Shown: positions 59,203-64,000 of the stretch, piece after piece
Position numbering within the stretch: position 1 is the stretch's first letter
Layout of the letters: each line of letters opens with the position of its first letter
Notes under the pieces: model-generated
What the model saw: the letters and a program-made list of their open reading frames with translations, nothing else
What the model was told of the DNA's origin: nothing
The model's database searches: none
Made by a program: the position numbers and the translations under genes
Source of the DNA: Typhlomys cinereus
Lineage: Eukaryota > Chordata > Mammalia > Rodentia > Platacanthomyidae
Reading direction: 5' to 3'
Assembly: GCA_023101885.1 (NCBI GenBank)
Contig: JALPQD010000137.1
Span: 1,984,001-2,048,000 of the forward strand
Length of the DNA: 64,000 nucleotides

Positions 59203-61429
59203 GGGTTGATCAGCATCCACGGTTCCCTCATTGCTTCTTCCACTTCTAGAGTCAGGTCATGTTCCCTAAGACTGTCCCTTGCTCAGCTGAAACCTGGAGG
59301 TTCGCTGATTCTGGGTCGAAACAGACCAGGCTACTGTGGCTTTCAAGAGCACAGGTCTTCCTGTAGCCCGGGAGCTGTGCCACTGTTGTGCTGAAACTAG
59401 CCAGCATCTCAATCTCCAATCGGGTTTCTCCATCCTGAGAAACTAGGCCCCCGAGAAGTATTCCAAACAGAAAATAAAAGTTTATCCTTCTCATTTTATG
59501 GTTCTCAAGGGCAAACATGAACCCACAATGTAGCCTGAACTTCCTCTTAGGCCCTAAGCATATTATACTCTCATACCCAGTCCTCTACTCGTAATTGAAT
59601 CATATTACTTATAGTCACAGATTTCTCATTACAAAATATTGCCTTAATTTTAACCAACATGCTTACTCCTCAAAAATCTATCTGAAAAATTTCCATGCTT
59701 CCCAAAGATCCTAGTTGAGTACACATATAAACTTCTACAGAAATGTTTGTTCCATGCTTCCTCCTTTTACATAGATTATTTATTTTTTGGAACGTGAAAC
59801 ACATAGATTATAATGAGGTGTCTAGAAGCCACAGACCCCCCCCCCGGATCAGTGGAATGGAGGGAGACCAGGAAGGGGTATGGGGATGATTCAGAGCAAG
59901 TGCTCTGCTGTCGAGAAACACACCCAGAACACCTCACTCCCATCTTTCTCCTTGTCATTACAAGGTCTTCGACAAACAAACATGGCTGCATTATAGAAAT
60001 ATGTACATTTTGTCTGTGTATCAGTATCTCCTTCCCTTTTCATTACTGAGTAGTATTCCATTCTTTACACATTCTTTGGTGCATTGTCCATGAGCAGTGG
60101 GTGGACTTCCAGGTAGTTGGCAACTGTTGGCTAGAAAAAAAAATGCTATGGACATTCACCTGTGAATCTGTGCTGCCCTATGCCATTGTCTCAAGGTCTG
60201 TCCTGGGTATCTCAGTGATCCACAGCCAATTTCCCACTGGGGTCCTGTGTTTTCATTTGACCCCACTGGGGACTCGCTGAAGTCACTGGGGGCCTCCAGA
60301 CCACCCACCCACCCATGGGCCCATTTCCATAGCTTATTAGTCCAGAATTTTTTTATATTTTGTTGTGTTTCTAGATATGGGACTGCTCTAGAACATGTCT
60401 TTTTCCCTTATTCCTCACGGGCAGACCTGCTACTCTTCTGTCTTCACTTGCACCTCCTCAAAGCTAGTCTAGAACTTCCCTCAAAATGTTCACTTTCTCA
60501 GCACCTTTGTTTCGGTCACTTGGAGAGAAAAGCAGGACAAACAAAACCAAAAAAAAAAAAAAAAAAAAAGAAGCATTTCTTGAAATAATTTGACTTTTAG
60601 TCTGCCCATAGCAGGTAAAAGCTGAGCTTGACTCTGTAACTTTATAGATGACTTTATACAAAATATTTAAAATTCCTAGGCTTGGTTTTCCTATTGGAAA
60701 ATAAAAAGCCTATCACACATGCTGGTTTTGAGTAGAGATAATCCTCAATGTGTTGTGGGGCCACATTTCAATGATTCCATCGTTCGCTGAAAGTATTGGG
60801 TGAGGCAATGTGATGCGTGCACGTGACCTATGGAGCCACACGATGTTTTTGCAGCACCATCTTCACTTCGGGTTCTGTGGACATAGGAGGCTGCAGCTTT
60901 CTATCCTGCCCAGCCTCATAAACAAGGCTCTTACCACTAGTCTGGAAAAACATCGATATTCAAAATTTGAACTATGGTTTGTATATTTACACTATCGCAA
61001 AGATGGATAATAGGCCAAATGATCCTGACATGGAGACCATCTGTAGCAAAATAAATAATTCAGGGGCTTGTTGTGGGGTCCAGCAGATGTCACTGATCTC
61101 ACAACGGTAATTTTTGCTACTATGGTCATCATTCAATGGCAATACAAAGCTATTTAAAATACGTCTTCACCCCAAGGAACTTGCAAGCCACATGAATGAT
61201 GAGATATAGCACGTGAAAAGAAAGTACAAGAAGAAAATACTCTAATAATTTACATGATGCCTGTAATTAGAGATGCCTGTAGGAGGATAGACTGGTGTGG
61301 GCTGGAAAACAACCTGCAAAGTCTACCAAGAAGATATACATGGAGACGTGAGAAGCTTTGCCCTTACAGGTAAATTGTCCTTAGACAGGAATATAGAGAG
61401 ATGAGCCACACTAGATGGAGAAGGAACCA
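59203..61429. other. Unassigned DNA with one ancient L1 fragment
   Basis: A 20-base A-run at 60549-60568 follows sequence I cannot assign and could be the tail of an old retroinsertion. No TSD found. Confidence 0.45.
59990..60360 (-). mobile_element. Ancient L1M-type fragment, minus strand
   Basis: On the plus strand, CATTACTGAGTAGTATTCCA, then GTCCATGAGCAGTGGGTGG, CTATGGACATTCACC and CCCACTGGGGTCC follow the order of the reverse complement of old L1 ORF2 3' sequence. Diverged and non-coding. Confidence 0.65.
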
Positions 61430-61678
61430 TAGCACAGACTGGTATTCCATGTATTTATTAGACTGAAACAGAGGGATCAAAAGTTTAAAGTCATCCTTGC
61501 CTACAGGAAGTTCAAGGGATATAAGACCTTAAAGGAAAGAAGGAAGGATGGATGGATGGAGAGAGGGAGGGAGGGAGGGAGGGAGGGAGGAAGGGAGGGA
61601 GGGAGGAGAAGGGAAAGAGAGAGAAAGAGAGAGAGAAAGAAAGAGAGAAAGAAAGAGAGAAAGAAAGAGAGAAAGAAA

Positions 61679-61747
<69 letters not shown>

Positions 61748-61755
61748 AGGAAGAA
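61430..61755 (+). repeat. Large GGGA/GAAA purine microsatellite, possibly grown from a B1 tail
   Basis: The tract starts with GGAT units (61547-61558), then GGGA (61561-61605), then mixed GAGA and GAAA units, ending with about 70 bp of pure GAAA (61680-61745). Upstream, AAGTTTAAAGTCATCCTTGCC then TACAGGAAGTTCAAGGG is a weak match to the 3' part of a B1, so the tract may have grown from its tail. Open frames on both strands here are repeat artefacts. Confidence 0.75.
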
Positions 61756-64000
61756 ATAGCATAGAGTGCCATGAAGGTGCATGAATGAAAACTATGAGTT
61801 ACTTGGCAGCATTTATCGTATTTATTATAGGTGGCAGTCAGATTATGATGAGCTATGAGTGTAAGTGAACACTCCATAAGCATTTGAGCTTTTGAAGCAC
61901 AAAGCCATGGGAGCTTAATATGGTAACAGTACATGGGATAAGTTTAAGAGGTAAAAACTACAACAGAAAGAGAATATATTGCTATGATAGTCTCAACATA
62001 AGGTGAAATACAGAAATGTGGGTACCCATCTGGAAGTAAACAAGGAAGCCAGCTGAAAGGCACTTAAAGGGGGAAATGTATCCTGATTTAACAGGAAGTG
62101 CAACGAGGTATGGGGGTATTATGCAAGAAGAGAGGCGACAGAGAATAGGAGATAGTCCTCTCCCTGAAATATTTTTTAGCACTATCTCTCCCTAGCCCAG
62201 ATCCTGTGCCCAGTCACTGGGATTCACAGATGAATATAATTGCCTCTGCCTTCCAGGAAATAACAGGTTTAGTTAGAAGGGGAAACTGCCTTGGGGAAGA
62301 AAGAAGAGTATTTACTCATAAATTACTCATAACATCTGACAACACTTAAATGTCACCTGGCATACACCTTACCTGAAACAAACTTGAAAGATGAGAAACT
62401 GACGCCCAAAAGCACCAAGTAGCTGCTGAAACTCACACCTTACAATAGCTGTCAGGCCAAAGGGTGAGCCCAGAAACCTTCGTGTCAGTCCGTGTAGTCA
62501 TCTCCCCATGCACAGCCCTCACTAACCAGATGTATAGCTGGCAGGCATACCATCATGCATTGTCTTGGGTAACAAATGATTAAGAAATAAGAACTATAGA
62601 GAAAGGAAAGCTGTCACTCACTGTCTTCTTATGTGCTGGGTTCTCCCCCCACCCAAGAAGATTCTAAGTTACTCCCAAGGTACACACATTTAATGTATAC
62701 AGTTATAAGAAGATCCCCCACCATCCAGACAACTCCCCTGTCCTGCACTGCCTGTATTCAGACATTCTGGAATCATGTTTTTCTATCCTTCAATACTGCC
62801 CAAATTGGTTACATCTTTTTCCCTACTACCATTGTTACCATAGCCCAGGTCTTCACTACCATTGTCTGAACCTTTTGCCTACCTTCCACTCATCTTTTTC
62901 ATTCTATCAAAGAGCCAGGCATTGAGTTCCTCTACTTCAAAACTGTCAAGAATTCTTCATTGACTACAGAATAATATCTGTCTCCTAAATGAGCTCAAAA
63001 GTTCTTTTGCTTCTAGAACTGCCTCTCCACTTCTTTTCAGGGATAATATAATTCCATAAAAAAACCCAAAACTGCCCATTATTATCTGAACATGCCAAGT
63101 TCTTTGTCTTTCTACTATGTTGTCTACATGTGCAGATTTCCATTTTTGTCTTATCATTACTTTTAATCCTACTTATCCTTGAAAGCCCACTTCAAAATTC
63201 ACCTTCCGTGAATATAGATTTCTGCTCATTATATTTCTGATCATGTTACATACAGAGAGACACAGAGATATACACTATGTTGAAATAAAATATTTTTTTA
63301 TTTCTATAAAATCAAATTTTCCAGTTGGAGAAATGTAAGATGAAGATGGAAATGATGTTGGAGCATAAAGTACTTCTTAAGCAATCTTAAATACATGCTG
63401 ACCTTTCAAAGCTACTCATACAAGTCTTTGAGGTTTTTAGGTGCTTATGTCTTACTGTTTCCAAGACAGTGAGTTCTTACAGACTAGAAGTTTGTCTTAA
63501 TCATTTCTGATTCTCCAGTTTCTCAAAAAAATGTCTAGCACTTATTAAGCATGAAGGAAAAGAGTATTGATGAACAAGCAGGTGGATGGATATGTGTCTG
63601 CCACGCTCACTTTTATGTCAATGCCTCATATTAAACTATTTACGTATAATGTGTATTTGAAGCAATGGAGAAATATCTGAATACTTAGAAATATGATTAT
63701 CCTTGTAGAGGGAAAGCTGATTTGTCTTTGGGAATATATTATACATTAAAACAAAAAAATCAGAGAAAAAAGTAGAAAAAGAAATCAAGAAAAGAATGCT
63801 CAAATTAAAAAAATACTAGTGGAGATGGGAGAGAGACAAGGGAGAATGATGAAATGGTACTTATAAATTCTCCAAATGTGCAAGCTCCTTAAAAATAAAT
63901 GAGCTTTACATTCTCTACAACCTGCATGGGGTAGGTTTTAAATAAAAATTGTTATGTTTGAAGTTGAACAGAGAAACATTAAGGCCCCAATTCAGGAACA
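61756..64000. other. Unassigned non-coding DNA at the window end
   Basis: Apart from the MIR fragment at 62385, no gene or repeat recognised. Confidence 0.45.
62385..62490 (-). repeat. MIR SINE, minus strand
   Basis: The plus strand reads AGATGAGAAACTGACGCCCA, AAAGCACCAAGTAGCTGCTG and AAACTCACACC, an inverted MIR core. Confidence 0.55.

Noticed and set aside
60549..60568. A20 run considered as the tail of a processed pseudogene
   Set aside because: The upstream sequence shows no recognisable mRNA and no matching TSD was found.
61501..61934. Several overlapping frames up to 140 codons
   Set aside because: Translations of the GGGA/GAAA tract on both strands.

Overview
The window looks like an intergenic or deep-intronic stretch of a rodent nuclear genome. 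The base composition is AT-rich, there are no operons, and the only long open frames belong to retrotransposons or retrocopies. The rodent assignment rests on SINEs of the B2 superfamily (tRNA-headed), B1 (7SL-derived) and B1-ID dimers, on an ORR1-like MaLR LTR, and on L1 elements with a polypurine 3' UTR and a GC-rich monomeric 5' UTR. The young SINE family has a B2-type head, a GC-rich body and a CA-rich tail. This fits a myomorph rodent, possibly dipodoid, but I cannot fix the species. No multi-exon host gene was recognised.

Layout: 1-5.9 kb is anonymous sequence with old L2 and L1M fragments. At 5.9-12.3 kb is a decayed, near full-length L1 on the plus strand, with 15-bp target-site duplications (TSDs) and a SINE inserted in its ORF2. 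At 12.3-36.2 kb are SINEs, microsatellites, an MLT1-like LTR, a tiny truncated L1 nested in a SINE, old L1 and MIR pieces, and much unassigned DNA. At 36.2-43.5 kb is a full-length L1 on the minus strand, with long open ORF2 segments, a CpG-rich monomeric 5' UTR and an apparent 3' transduction. A 0.78 kb L1 3' end on the plus strand follows directly (43.6-44.4 kb). At 46.0-47.3 kb is a full-length retrocopy of GON7 (KEOPS subunit) on the minus strand with an open 110-codon frame. At 47.4-48.05 kb is an ORR1-like LTR, part of whose interior is copied again at 48.7 kb. At 49.4-50.2 kb two arms of about 130 bp form an inverted repeat around a pyrimidine tract. L2 fragments flank a second retrocopy at 53.6-54.1 kb, RPL26, with an open 145-codon frame and a perfect 17-bp TSD. 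The last 10 kb hold a truncated young SINE, old L1/L2/MIR pieces and large GA/CT microsatellites.

The genes do not form a pathway. The common theme is L1 machinery: L1 copies inserted themselves and very probably mobilised the SINEs and both mRNA retrocopies. The most notable points are the two retrocopies with open frames, three L1 3' ends with extra sequence between two A-tails, the inverted repeat, the duplicated LTR interior, and an indel-rich tandem duplication inside the minus-strand L1 that looks like poor consensus sequence. I found no convincing new enzymatic or defence system.
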